The notes under the pieces were generated by a model. The model saw nothing but the letters and a program-made list of their open reading frames with translations. It was not told the origin of the DNA and made no database searches. The translations under genes and the position numbers were made by a program. DNA of 50,161 nucleotides, from NCBI GenBank assembly GCA_023418315.1, contig JAEZZY010000021.1:1-50161 (forward strand), in the 5' to 3' direction. This DNA comes from Bacteroidota bacterium (lineage in GTDB: Bacteria > Bacteroidota > Bacteroidia > Chitinophagales > Chitinophagaceae). Positions 1-7,463 of the stretch are shown piece by piece (the stretch's first letter is position 1; every line of letters begins with the position of its first letter).

Positions 1-192
1 ATCCGATAGACAACTTTTAGCGCAAAGCAAATTAATATAAAATCATCTGCCCATTTACCTATAACCGCCTACCTACTCGTGAACGTCCGAGGACTTGAAC
101 CCCTTATGCAGCGCCGTTTTCGCTAACCTCCTTACTTCAATTCTTTAAGAACTTCGCTACCTTTTTTACTACCCCGTAGCGCTTTGGGAGTG
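1..192 (-). other. Probable 5' leader of a stable-RNA or other transcript leaving the window
   Basis: This stretch has no ORF of note and lies directly downstream (minus strand) of two tandem promoters. It contains GTTCTTAAAGAATTG on the minus strand (near 138-152), which vaguely resembles rRNA-leader antitermination-type sequence, and a T-loop-like GGGGTTCAAGTCC (near 91-103) that does not fold into a full tRNA. I infer an rRNA-operon leader but see no rRNA sequence in the window. Confidence 0.35.
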
Positions 193-223
193 CAAAGGTA
201 GAAACCTTTTTTGAACTACCAAA
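193..223 (-). promoter_or_regulatory. Strong Bacteroidota-type promoter firing left (proximal of two)
   Basis: On the minus strand TTTG (220-223), a 19-nt spacer and TACCTTTG (193-200) match the Bacteroidota primary-sigma consensus TTTG-N19-TAnnTTTG exactly. It is followed by CACTCCC. It lies downstream of dxs and points out of the window, so its target is not visible. The pairing with a second promoter 116 nt upstream and a roughly 190-nt leader without an ORF suggest a stable-RNA operon such as rRNA; that target is an inference. Confidence 0.72.
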
Positions 224-308
224 TCTTTTTTGGTTTTTTTTATTCCCCGCCCCTCTAACTTCCATCCTAACCTTTATTAAGAACTCCTCATTTCCCCTTT
301 CGGGAGCG

Positions 309-339
309 CAAAGATACAGGGAATTTTCACTCCAACAAT
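309..339 (-). promoter_or_regulatory. Strong Bacteroidota-type promoter firing left (distal of two)
   Basis: On the minus strand ATTG (336-339), a 19-nt spacer and TATCTTTG (309-316) match the Bacteroidota consensus. The initially transcribed CGCTCCC closely matches the CACTCCC after the second promoter, so both seem to share a start-site motif. The -33 element begins only about 25 nt after the dxs stop codon, and I see no dxs terminator in between. Confidence 0.68.
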
Positions 340-363
340 AATTTTTTAAAAATAATTTAATGA

Positions 364-2286
364 TTAGATCACAGTGCTTCTTACGCCGGCCATTTCTTTT
401 ACTGCATAGGCAATGCCTACAGCATCAAAACCACATTCCCTATAAAGTTGTTCGGGCTTGCCGTGCTCTACCAAACGATCCGGAATACCGAGGATTTTTA
501 TTTCAGGATGATAATGATGAGCTGCCATAAATTCTGCTACGGCGCTGCCCAATCCTCCCAATATCGTTCCGTCTTCCACGGTAATGATTTTAGTGAATTT
601 ATGTGCTATTTCGTGGAGTAGTTCTTCATCAAGCGGCTTGGCAAATCGCATGTCATAATGAGCAGGATGCACGCCGTCATTTTCCAGCAAAGCACAAGCT
701 TCTGTGGCGAAGTTTCCCGGATGCCCGATTGTAAGAATGGCTATTTCTTCTCCGTCTTTTATTTGTCTTGCTTTGCCTATTTCTATTTTCTCCATTGGGG
801 TTTTCCACTGGGGCATTACGCCTTGTCCGCGGGGGTAGCGGATGGAGAAAGGCAGAACATTTTCATCCAGTTGAGCGGTGTACATGAGGTTGCGCAATTC
901 TTCCTCGTTCATAGGGGCGCTCACGATCATGTTGGGAATGCAACGCATATAGGCTATATCATAACAGCCGTGGTGCGTAGGTCCGTCTTCTCCAACCAAG
1001 CCTCCACGATCGAGGCAGAAAATCACGGGTAATTTTTGGATAGCCACATCATGGATGACCATATCATAAGCCCGCTGCATAAAGCTGCTATAAATGTTGC
1101 AAAACACCTTCATGCCTTGTGTGGCTAATCCGGCGCTCAGCGTTACTGCGTGTTGCTCCGCTATGCCTACATCTATAGCCCTGTCGGGCATGGCTTCCAT
1201 CATGTATTTCAGTGAGCATCCGGAAGGCATGGCGGGCGTGATGCCCATGATTTTCGGGTTTTTCTCCGCGAGTTCTATAATGGTATGTCCGAATACATCT
1301 TGATATTTAGGCGGTTCAGGAAGATGTACGGTTTTCTTGTTTATTTTTCCGGTAACCTTATCGAACGTGCCGGGTGCGTGCCAAAGGGTTTGGTCTTTTT
1401 CCGCCAGTGCATAGCCTTTTCCTTTTACGGTTTTGATGTGCAATAGTTTCGGCCCGGGAATTTTTTTCAAATCATTCAATATATCCACCATCTTCAGCAC
1501 ATTATGCCCGTCCATAGGGCCGAAATAACGCAAGCCCAATGCTTCAAAAAGATTGCTTGATTTAGAAACAACCCCTTTTACACTGGCTTCTATCTTCGAG
1601 GCAAGATCGCGCTGAAACTCGGCATAAGGTAGCTTGCCCAAGAAGTTCCACACATCATCGCGGAATTTATTCCAGGTTTGAGAGGTGGTTATATCCGTCA
1701 GATAGTCTTTCAGCGCGCCTACATTCGGGTCAATGGACATGTTGTTGTCATTGAGAATGATGATGAGGTTAGCGTTGCAGACTCCTGCATGGTTGAGCGC
1801 TTCGAAAGGTAAACCGGCAGTCATGGCTCCATCGCCAATGACGGCTATGTGCTGGCGCTCTTCTTCTCCTTTTAATTTGGAAGCGATAGCCATTCCCAAA
1901 GCTGCCGAAATAGAGGTGGAGGAATGCCCTACGCCAAAGGTATCGTATTCACTTTCGCTGCGCTTAGGGAAACCGCTGAGTCCGCCGTATTTCCGGTTGG
2001 TATGAAACTGCTTGCGTCTTCCGGTAAGGATTTTATGCCCATAAGCCTGATGCCCTACATCCCATACGAGCTGGTCATAAGGAGTATTGAACACATAATG
2101 CAGGGCTACGGAAAGCTCGGTTACGCCCAAACTTGCTCCAAAATGACCGCCGTGCACACTGACACAGTCAATAATAAATTGACGCAACTCATTGCAAACT
2201 TGCTGCAGTTGAGACTTATCTAATTTCTTAAGATCGGCTGGTGTGTTTATGAGACCTAATAGCGGCCCGGCAGTTATTTCTTCCAT
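364..2286 (-). CDS. dxs: 1-deoxy-D-xylulose-5-phosphate synthase
   Basis: Thiamine-diphosphate enzyme that condenses pyruvate and glyceraldehyde 3-phosphate, the entry step of the non-mevalonate isoprenoid pathway; it is cytosolic. The N-terminal transketolase-like domain carries the ThDP/metal motif GDGAMTAG near residue 150 with a following NDNNMSI, the middle domain has EQHAVTLSAG, and DRGGLVGEDGPTHHG is characteristic of DXS. About 640 residues is normal for the family. I chose the ATG giving MEEITAGPLLGLI because the longer reading (start at 2310) begins inside a -7 promoter box (2308-2315). ispG of the same pathway lies at 9829, not in the same operon. Confidence 0.97.
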   Translation of the reverse strand: MEEITAGPLLGLINTPADLKKLDKSQLQQVCNELRQFIIDCVSVHGGHFGASLGVTELSVALHYVFNTPYDQLVWDVGHQAYGHKILTGRRKQFHTNRKYGGLSGFPKRSESEYDTFGVGHSSTSISAALGMAIASKLKGEEERQHIAVIGDGAMTAGLPFEALNHAGVCNANLIIILNDNNMSIDPNVGALKDYLTDITTSQTWNKFRDDVWNFLGKLPYAEFQRDLASKIEASVKGVVSKSSNLFEALGLRYFGPMDGHNVLKMVDILNDLKKIPGPKLLHIKTVKGKGYALAEKDQTLWHAPGTFDKVTGKINKKTVHLPEPPKYQDVFGHTIIELAEKNPKIMGITPAMPSGCSLKYMMEAMPDRAIDVGIAEQHAVTLSAGLATQGMKVFCNIYSSFMQRAYDMVIHDVAIQKLPVIFCLDRGGLVGEDGPTHHGCYDIAYMRCIPNMIVSAPMNEEELRNLMYTAQLDENVLPFSIRYPRGQGVMPQWKTPMEKIEIGKARQIKDGEEIAILTIGHPGNFATEACALLENDGVHPAHYDMRFAKPLDEELLHEIAHKFTKIITVEDGTILGGLGSAVAEFMAAHHYHPEIKILGIPDRLVEHGKPEQLYRECGFDAVGIAYAVKEMAGVRSTVI

Positions 2287-2307
2287 CAAGGTATTCAGTA
2301 CAAACCT

Positions 2308-2315
2308 CAAAAATA
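2308..2315 (-). promoter_or_regulatory. -7 box of the dxs promoter
   Basis: The minus strand reads TATTTTTG, an exact TAnnTTTG, 21 nt before the dxs ATG. No good -33 element is visible 19 nt upstream. The box overlaps the longer possible dxs start and argues against it. Confidence 0.5.
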
Positions 2316-2405
2316 GTAATAAATCAGATGTAGGGGAAAATATTTATTCTGCATATTCTTTCCTATAGCCGGGCAATTATCCTACCATTCCCATTTTCAG
2401 AGCAT

Positions 2406-2413
2406 TACCTTTG
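2406..2413 (+). promoter_or_regulatory. -7 box of the CPBP-cdsA-psd promoter
   Basis: TACCTTTG lies 20 nt before the ATG at 2434, matching TAnnTTTG. The -33 position is not conserved. It would drive the lipid-synthesis cluster, which is divergent from dxs. Confidence 0.6.
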
Positions 2414-2433
2414 CTACGAATTTTCAAAAAATA

Positions 2434-3396
2434 ATGTTCAACAGATATTGGCGCTCGTATCCGGTCTTCATGCAAATTATCCAATTAGGTATTTTGCTGC
2501 TGGTATTATTTTCTTTTTTCGGAATGGGAATTACTCCGGTTATTCTCAAGCTATCCCATGTATCGCAGGAAGATTTTTTAAACCTTAGCAATACCAGTCC
2601 GCGGAAGGTGATTAACGCAGCCCTATGGGTGCAGTTCGTTACCGCCATGGGCATTTTTCTGCTGCCGGCTTTTCTTTTTGCTTATTTCACCCATCCGCGT
2701 CCGGCAGCATATTTAGGGCTGCGTGCGCCCAAGAAATGGTTGCATGTCATGCTGTGTATTCTTATCATCATCTTTGCTACACCTTTATTTCTAACGATAG
2801 CGGAATGGATGAGCCATATCAACAGCGCCGCCGCCAAAGAAGCGCAAGCCGTAAATGACCGCTATATGAAAGCCTTTCTCAGCATGAATTCCATAGGGCA
2901 GTTGCTGATGTCTCTTTTTGTATTGTCGGTGCTGGCAGGGCTAAGCGAAGAGTTATTTTTCCGAAGTATTATCATGCGCTTCGGTACGAAAACGACCAAA
3001 AATATTGTGTTGGGCATATTGATTTCTGCGCTCTTGTTTGCGCTGATGCACTCCAATATTTACGGATTGCCCTCCATCTTTCTTGCCGGTATTTTATTAG
3101 GCAGTTTTTATTACCTCACCGGTTCTATCTGGTGCAGCATAATAGCGCATATCTTCTACAACGGGTTTCAGGTAATCATGGTTTATTTTTCGGGTAAAAA
3201 CCCCACTGTAGCTGCCATCAATGAAACCAACCAGGTGCCCTATTCATGGGTGATTATAGGCATCCTACTCAGCAGCCTTGGTTTTTATTTTCTTTGGAAA
3301 ACACGCACCCCGCTTTCGCCTGACTGGACGCATGATTATTTGCCGGAAGAACTGGAACAGCTCAGTGATGAAGAGCGGGAACGATTTAGAAATTAA
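2434..3396 (+). CDS. CPBP family intramembrane glutamic endopeptidase
   Basis: Polytopic membrane protein of the CAAX-protease/Abi (Rce1-like) family. The sequence shows the diagnostic motifs EELFFR (about residues 172-177), a histidine in ALMHSN (about 205) and HIFYNG (about 239), inside a series of hydrophobic segments. The family cleaves substrates within or next to the membrane; the substrate here is unknown. The acidic C-terminal tail after the last membrane segment is soluble. It begins a plus-strand run with cdsA (36 nt away) and psd, so it is likely co-transcribed with phospholipid genes. About 320 residues is usual for Bacteroidota members. Confidence 0.88.
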   Translation: MFNRYWRSYPVFMQIIQLGILLLVLFSFFGMGITPVILKLSHVSQEDFLNLSNTSPRKVINAALWVQFVTAMGIFLLPAFLFAYFTHPRPAAYLGLRAPKKWLHVMLCILIIIFATPLFLTIAEWMSHINSAAAKEAQAVNDRYMKAFLSMNSIGQLLMSLFVLSVLAGLSEELFFRSIIMRFGTKTTKNIVLGILISALLFALMHSNIYGLPSIFLAGILLGSFYYLTGSIWCSIIAHIFYNGFQVIMVYFSGKNPTVAAINETNQVPYSWVIIGILLSSLGFYFLWKTRTPLSPDWTHDYLPEELEQLSDEERERFRN

Positions 3397-3432
3397 AAAG
3401 GATGATTCATTCAAAAATTCAACAAAAAATTC

Positions 3433-4287
3433 ATGGCTTTAAACCTCCCTACATTTTTTAAAAGACTTGGCAGTGCTATCGTATTCAGTGCGGTGATGAT
3501 GGCGGGTTTGCTATGGAATGAGATTGCCTTTGCCGTGCTGATACTGGTGATCATGCTGCTTTGTCTTCGTGAATTTTTCACCCTCATTAAAAAAATACAT
3601 TCCCTACCCGATGGCGATAAATGGATAGATATCGGTATGCTATCAAGCGCTGTTCTTTCTTTTTCCGCTTTCTATTTTTTCTTGCTTCATCCGGAGAATA
3701 CTCTTGCAGGAAGATTTCTGTTTGTGCTTTCAGCCATACTCATCACCCTAATTCTTCTCATTTCTTTATTGCAAAAAAACAACCTGTTTCCTGCCCTGGT
3801 GTTTAAAAGCAGTGCGCTATTTTATATAGTAATGCCTATGCTGATGCTATTGTATCTACGACATATCAGTCTTTCTATTCCGCTGGCATTGATTCTGATG
3901 ATATGGATGAATGATACGATGGCTTACCTTACCGGCTCATTTATAGGCAAAACTCCTTTTTCCAAAATATCACCCAAAAAAACCTGGGAAGGAACGATAG
4001 GCGGTGTAGTATTTACGCTTGTAGGCGCAGCGGTATGGGGTTATTATTCGCCTTATTATAGGATGATTGACTGGATGGCGCTGGCGTTGTGCGCATCTAT
4101 AGCCGGCACAGCGGGAGATTTATTTGAATCCAAACTAAAACGGCTTGCCGATGTAAAAGACAGCGGGGCAATCATGCCCGGTCATGGTGGGGCATTAGAT
4201 CGCTTCGACTCGCTGTTGGTAGCTACTCCGTTTGCCTTTGCCTATGTGTATTTGTTTATGCCGGCATTACCACTCACCGTATTTTAA
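3433..4287 (+). CDS. cdsA: Phosphatidate cytidylyltransferase (CDP-diacylglycerol synthase)
   Basis: Integral membrane enzyme that makes CDP-diacylglycerol from phosphatidate and CTP, the branch point to phosphatidylserine/ethanolamine and phosphatidylglycerol. The C-terminal family signature is clear: ESKLKRLADVKDSG followed by PGHGGALDRFDS (about residues 230-262), with several hydrophobic segments before it. The motif KTWEGTIGG (about residue 185) is also typical. It sits 27 nt before the psd-like gene, which acts later in the same pathway, so coupling is expected. Confidence 0.95.
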   Translation: MALNLPTFFKRLGSAIVFSAVMMAGLLWNEIAFAVLILVIMLLCLREFFTLIKKIHSLPDGDKWIDIGMLSSAVLSFSAFYFFLLHPENTLAGRFLFVLSAILITLILLISLLQKNNLFPALVFKSSALFYIVMPMLMLLYLRHISLSIPLALILMIWMNDTMAYLTGSFIGKTPFSKISPKKTWEGTIGGVVFTLVGAAVWGYYSPYYRMIDWMALALCASIAGTAGDLFESKLKRLADVKDSGAIMPGHGGALDRFDSLLVATPFAFAYVYLFMPALPLTVF

Positions 4288-4314
4288 ATTATTTTTACCC
4301 GCTAAATTTACCAA

Positions 4315-4971
4315 ATGCGCATTCACAAAGAAGGATATCGTTATATCATCATCGCAACGGTTTTATGGATTCTTATCGGATTTATTGCCAATCGGTTTCT
4401 TGCTTCATTCCCTATTTTGATATGGATGATAGGCATTCTTTGTTTCCTGCTTTGGTTTTGGATTGTTTGGTTTTTTCGTATTCCCGCCCGCAGCTTCACC
4501 TATGATGATACCAAATTGATAGCACCCGCTGATGGGAAAGTGGTGGTGATAGAAGAAACGGAAGAGCCGGAATACTTTAAAGATAAACGCTTGCAGGTGT
4601 CTATTTTTATGTCGCCGTTGAATGTGCATGTAAACAGAAATCCGCTGAGTGGTGTAGTGAAATACATGAAATACCATCCCGGGAAATACCTTGTGGCCTG
4701 GCATCCCAAATCCTCTACCGAAAACGAACGCACCACCTTAGTCATAGACAATGGCAAAAGCCCCATTCTCCTGCGTCAGATAGCAGGTGCTTTAGCCCGC
4801 CGTATCTGTTATTATGTGCGGGAAGGCGATGTAGTAAAGCAAAATGAAGAGTTTGGTTTTATCCGTTTTGGTTCAAGGGTAGATATTTTCCTTCCCATAG
4901 GCACAAAGGTGAATGTTAAAATAGGGGAAACCGTGAAAAATGGCATAACAGTTATCGCAGAATTATCATAA
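4315..4971 (+). CDS. psd: Phosphatidylserine decarboxylase family protein (proenzyme)
   Basis: Pyruvoyl-dependent decarboxylase that turns phosphatidylserine into phosphatidylethanolamine. Two N-terminal membrane segments (about residues 10-60) anchor it. The body contains APADGKVV and MSPLNVHVNR, and near residue 185 RFGSRVDIFLP, in which the Gly-Ser bond is the expected self-cleavage site that creates the pyruvoyl group. At 218 residues it belongs to the short class also found in archaea and many Bacteroidota. No phosphatidylserine synthase (pssA) is in this cluster. Confidence 0.93.
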   Translation: MRIHKEGYRYIIIATVLWILIGFIANRFLASFPILIWMIGILCFLLWFWIVWFFRIPARSFTYDDTKLIAPADGKVVVIEETEEPEYFKDKRLQVSIFMSPLNVHVNRNPLSGVVKYMKYHPGKYLVAWHPKSSTENERTTLVIDNGKSPILLRQIAGALARRICYYVREGDVVKQNEEFGFIRFGSRVDIFLPIGTKVNVKIGETVKNGITVIAELS

Positions 4972-5015
4972 GTTTGTCGGAATAAAAATTTTGCTCACTC
5001 CAAAAACGCATACTC

Positions 5016-5213
5016 ATGAAAAAACTCACCTTACTATTCGGCGCCTTGATGATCACCGGTCTTACCTTCGCTTGTGATGGCGACAAAGGCAGCAAAAAAG
5101 CCTGCTGTAAGAAAGAAGAAAAAGCAGCCTGCTGCAAAAAGAAAGGCGCAAGTTGTGATAAATCTTCTACCGCTAAAAAAGAAGAGGCAAAAAGCAACGA
5201 GAAAAAATCTTAA
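5016..5213 (+). CDS. Small secreted Cys/Lys-rich protein
   Basis: A 65-residue protein with a clear signal peptide (MKKLTLLFGALMITGLTFA) followed by a very basic mature part holding six cysteines, including two CCKK pairs spaced seven residues apart, and an Ala/Lys/Glu tail. I know no characterised family. The paired cysteines could bind metal, or the first cysteine directly after the signal could be lipidated, although LTFAC is a poor lipobox. It follows psd by 44 nt. A stop-free reading on the opposite strand across it is low-complexity shadow. Codon use and the signal peptide make it a likely real gene. Confidence 0.7.
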   Translation: MKKLTLLFGALMITGLTFACDGDKGSKKACCKKEEKAACCKKKGASCDKSSTAKKEEAKSNEKKS

Positions 5214-5259
5214 TTCCAAAACCGGTTTGACAACAGGCTTTGTGCCGTTAAAAATCTTT

Positions 5260-5290
5260 CTACGGGTCGCGGCTTCGCCGCGACCCGTAG
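5260..5290. repeat. Perfect GC-rich palindrome
   Basis: Two 14-nt arms, CTACGGGTCGCGGC and its exact complement, flank a 3-nt loop TTC. It lies in the gap after the Cys-rich gene and directly abuts the truncated end of an IS982-type transposase. No T-run follows, so it is not a typical terminator. The outer 8 nt ACCCGTAG recur at 5552-5559 on the minus strand at the presumed outer end of the IS remnant. Confidence 0.85.
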
Positions 5291-5468
5291 CGTTTCTAAA
5301 AAGCTGGTGTTCAGAGTCAATGGATTGGTATTCGGCAAGCATAATCCAACTCATAAGTTCTAAATCTGAAAGCTTTGGGCGGATGGGTTTGTAATAAAAA
5401 TTCTCTTGATTGAAGATTTTTCTCAGTTCTTTCAAAATTAAATTGTAATTTGCTTCAAAGTTGTGCAT
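5291..5468 (-). pseudogene. Truncated IS982-family transposase (N-terminal fragment)
   Basis: Reading leftwards from the ATG at 5468, about 58 residues resemble the start of IS982-family transposases: MHNFEANYNLILKEL, then RPKLSDLELMSW and AEYQSIDSEHQLFR. Homology ends sharply at the palindrome (5260-5290), after which the frame runs into unrelated sequence. The catalytic DDE region is missing, so this is a dead remnant. The IS end is probably near 5559, where ACCCGTAGTGC begins on the minus strand. It sits between the lipid cluster and the CCG-domain gene and marks an old insertion or deletion. Confidence 0.72.
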
Positions 5469-5551
5469 TATTGTAGTTGATTGATAACCAATACAATACA
5501 CTACTTTTTTGGCGGATTGCACAACTTTTTTTATAGTGTTTTTATAATGCA

Positions 5552-5562
5552 CTACGGGTATT
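5552..5562 (-). other. Possible terminal end of the IS982 remnant
   Basis: The minus strand reads ATACCCGTAGT about 85-90 nt upstream of the transposase fragment start. Eight of these bases (ACCCGTAG) are also found in the palindrome at the broken end. Such a position and sharing would fit an inverted-repeat end, but I see no complete partner and no target duplication. Confidence 0.3.
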
Positions 5563-5714
5563 CAACTGTAATTATATAACAAAAGAACTTTTGAAAGGTT
5601 AATTAAGTAGTGTGAAGAAGTTGGTAAATTGGCAAACCATATGATTTACAATCCTGAAAAATATTTATCAAACCTCATCAACAAACAAATGAAATAAATA
5701 AAGTTGTCGTGTAG

Positions 5715-5770
5715 CAAACTCCCAATTGCAAATTACCAACTGGAAACTGCCAACCGCCAACTACAAACTG
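5715..5770 (+). repeat. Degenerate 7-bp tandem repeat (8 units)
   Basis: Eight consecutive heptamers related to CCAACTG: CAAACTC, CCAATTG, CAAATTA, CCAACTG, GAAACTG, CCAACCG, CCAACTA and CAAACTG. The array stops 6 nt before the ATG at 5777, so it forms the 5' untranslated region or translation-initiation region of the next gene. Confidence 0.75.
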
Positions 5771-5776
5771 AACATC

Positions 5777-6559
5777 ATGCAAGTAAAATCAATGGCTGAA
5801 TATGCTGCGAATGGTGAAACCCCCGAAGTACTTTTTTGGGTGGGCTGTGCCGGCAGCTTCGATCAGCGCGCACAAAAAATAACTAAGGCTTTTGCTCAAA
5901 TACTCGATAAAGTAGGCGTGAAATTCGCCATTCTCGGCAAGGAAGAAATGTGTACCGGCGACCCTGCACGGCGTTCGGGCAATGAGTTTCTTTTCCAAAT
6001 GATGGCGTATAACAATATACAAGTGCTGAATGGCTATGAAGTGAAAAAAATTGTAACGGCTTGTCCGCATTGTTTTAATATTTTCAAAAACGAATATCCG
6101 GCACTGGGCGGCACCTACGAGGTCATTCATCATACTACTTTTCTGCAACAATTAATTAATGAAGGCAAGCTGGTATTGAAAGGAGGCGGAGCTTTTAAAG
6201 GCAGAAAAATTACTTATCATGATAGTTGCTATCTCGGTCGGGGAAACAATATCTATGAAGCTCCTCGTGAAGTATTACAAGCGCTGGATGTGGAACTCGT
6301 GGAGATGAAACGCTGTCGCTCTAACGGCTTCTGCTGCGGTGCAGGCGGCGCACAAATGTTTAAAGAAGAAGAACCGGGTACCACCCGCGTGAATTTTGAA
6401 CGCTCTGAAGAAGCCCTGAATACCGGCGCTACCATCATTGCCGCCAATTGTCCTTTTTGCACCACCATGCTTACCGATGGTGTGAAGAACAAAGAGAAAG
6501 AAGACGAGGTGATGGTGATGGATATTGCAGAGATGGTGGCACAGTCGCTGGAAGAATAA
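5777..6559 (+). CDS. CCG-domain (HdrB/LutA/GlpC-like) iron-sulfur protein
   Basis: A protein of about 260 residues with two cysteine-rich CCG domains. The first runs from FWVGCAGSFDQR through MCTGDPARR to TACPHCFNIFKNEY. The second has YHDSCYLGRGNN, NGFCCGAGGAQM and ANCPFCTTM. In this family (heterodisulfide reductase B, LutA, GlpC C-terminus) these cysteines bind a non-cubane Fe-S cluster and pass electrons between flavoproteins and quinones or thiols. Partners in other Bacteroidota are often an adjacent 4Fe-4S protein; none is here, the upstream neighbour being an IS remnant. I chose the ATG at 5777 because the longer reading (5726) would translate the heptamer repeat. Confidence 0.85.
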   Translation: MQVKSMAEYAANGETPEVLFWVGCAGSFDQRAQKITKAFAQILDKVGVKFAILGKEEMCTGDPARRSGNEFLFQMMAYNNIQVLNGYEVKKIVTACPHCFNIFKNEYPALGGTYEVIHHTTFLQQLINEGKLVLKGGGAFKGRKITYHDSCYLGRGNNIYEAPREVLQALDVELVEMKRCRSNGFCCGAGGAQMFKEEEPGTTRVNFERSEEALNTGATIIAANCPFCTTMLTDGVKNKEKEDEVMVMDIAEMVAQSLEE

Positions 6560-6654
6560 ACAGCATTAGTTCCCCGGAAAATAAATCCCATTCCCGCAGG
6601 GCTTCGTGTTTTCCTGATTATTTCCTTACATTGTTTTACTAAATTCACTTATGT

Positions 6655-7401
6655 ATGGATCTGCAAAAAAAATACGTCGCATTAGTAACCGGAGCTACCG
6701 GAGGATTGGGCACCGCTATATGCAAACGCCTTGCCGATGACGGCTTTCATGTGGTAGCCAATTACAACACCGCCGGAAAAGCCGAAAAATGGAAAGAGAA
6801 AATGAAGGAGACCGGTCATACCTTCGATATGTACCAAGCCAATGTAGGCGACTATGAAGAGGTGGGCAAGATGGTGGAATGGGTAGAAGCAACCATAGGG
6901 CCTATAGACGTACTTGTGAATAACGCCGGCATCACCCGCGACGGAGCATTTCGCAAGATGAGCAAAGAAAACTGGGATGCCGTCATCCGCACCAATCTGG
7001 ATAGTGTATTCAACTGTACCCGCCATGTCATTAACCAAATGATAGATCGTAATTACGGACGTATCATCAATATATCTTCCGTAAACGGGCAACGCGGACA
7101 ATTCGGACAAGCCAACTACTCAGCCGCCAAAGCAGGAATGCACGGCTTCACCAAAACACTGGCTATGGAGGTAGCGCGGAAAGGCATTACGGTAAATACA
7201 ATCTCACCCGGATACATCGCCACCGACATGGTGATGGCGGTAGCAGAAGAAATAAGAAATAAAATAGTAGCGGAAATACCCATCGGCAGATTAGGCGGCA
7301 CGGAAGAAATAGCCCATCTTGTATCGTTCCTCGCTTCCAAAGAAACGAGTTTTATCACAGGCGCCAACTATGCGATCAATGGCGGGCAACATGTTTATTA
7401 G
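6655..7401 (+). CDS. phaB: Acetoacetyl-CoA reductase-type short-chain dehydrogenase (PhaB-like)
   Basis: NADPH-dependent SDR of 248 residues. It has the Rossmann motif VTGATGGLGTAI (about residues 10-21), NNAG (about 88), catalytic Ser in NISSVNGQRGQFGQ (about 142) and Tyr/Lys in NYSAAKAG (about 155). The words ITRDGAF, SVNGQRGQFGQ, NTISPGYIATDMV and the C-terminal NGGQH favour acetoacetyl-CoA reductase (PhaB) over FabG. PhaB makes (R)-3-hydroxybutyryl-CoA for polyhydroxybutyrate. No PHB synthase or thiolase is in the window, so the in vivo role (storage polymer or other 3-hydroxyacyl metabolism) is open. FabG remains the alternative. Confidence 0.85.
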   Translation: MDLQKKYVALVTGATGGLGTAICKRLADDGFHVVANYNTAGKAEKWKEKMKETGHTFDMYQANVGDYEEVGKMVEWVEATIGPIDVLVNNAGITRDGAFRKMSKENWDAVIRTNLDSVFNCTRHVINQMIDRNYGRIINISSVNGQRGQFGQANYSAAKAGMHGFTKTLAMEVARKGITVNTISPGYIATDMVMAVAEEIRNKIVAEIPIGRLGGTEEIAHLVSFLASKETSFITGANYAINGGQHVY

Positions 7402-7463
7402 AGCATTGCCATTTTCTGGCATCAATGTTGTTTTATCTACTTTACACTAAAAAAAACAAACTT

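Noticed and set aside
81..110. T-loop-like sequence GGGGTTCAAGTCC on the minus strand, suggesting a tRNA
   Set aside because: The T stem has a mismatch and no 5' acceptor strand, D arm or anticodon arm can be placed about 70 nt away; no CCA follows.
5260..5290. The palindrome as an intrinsic terminator of the Cys-rich gene
   Set aside because: No T-run on either side and a 3-nt loop; a repeat or IS-linked element is more likely.
5034..5400. Longer ORFs on both strands around the Cys-rich gene and IS remnant (5034-5552 minus, 5074-5394 plus)
   Set aside because: They are low-complexity shadows of the small gene fused to the IS fragment through the palindrome; no sequence outside the 5291-5468 part looks like a protein family.
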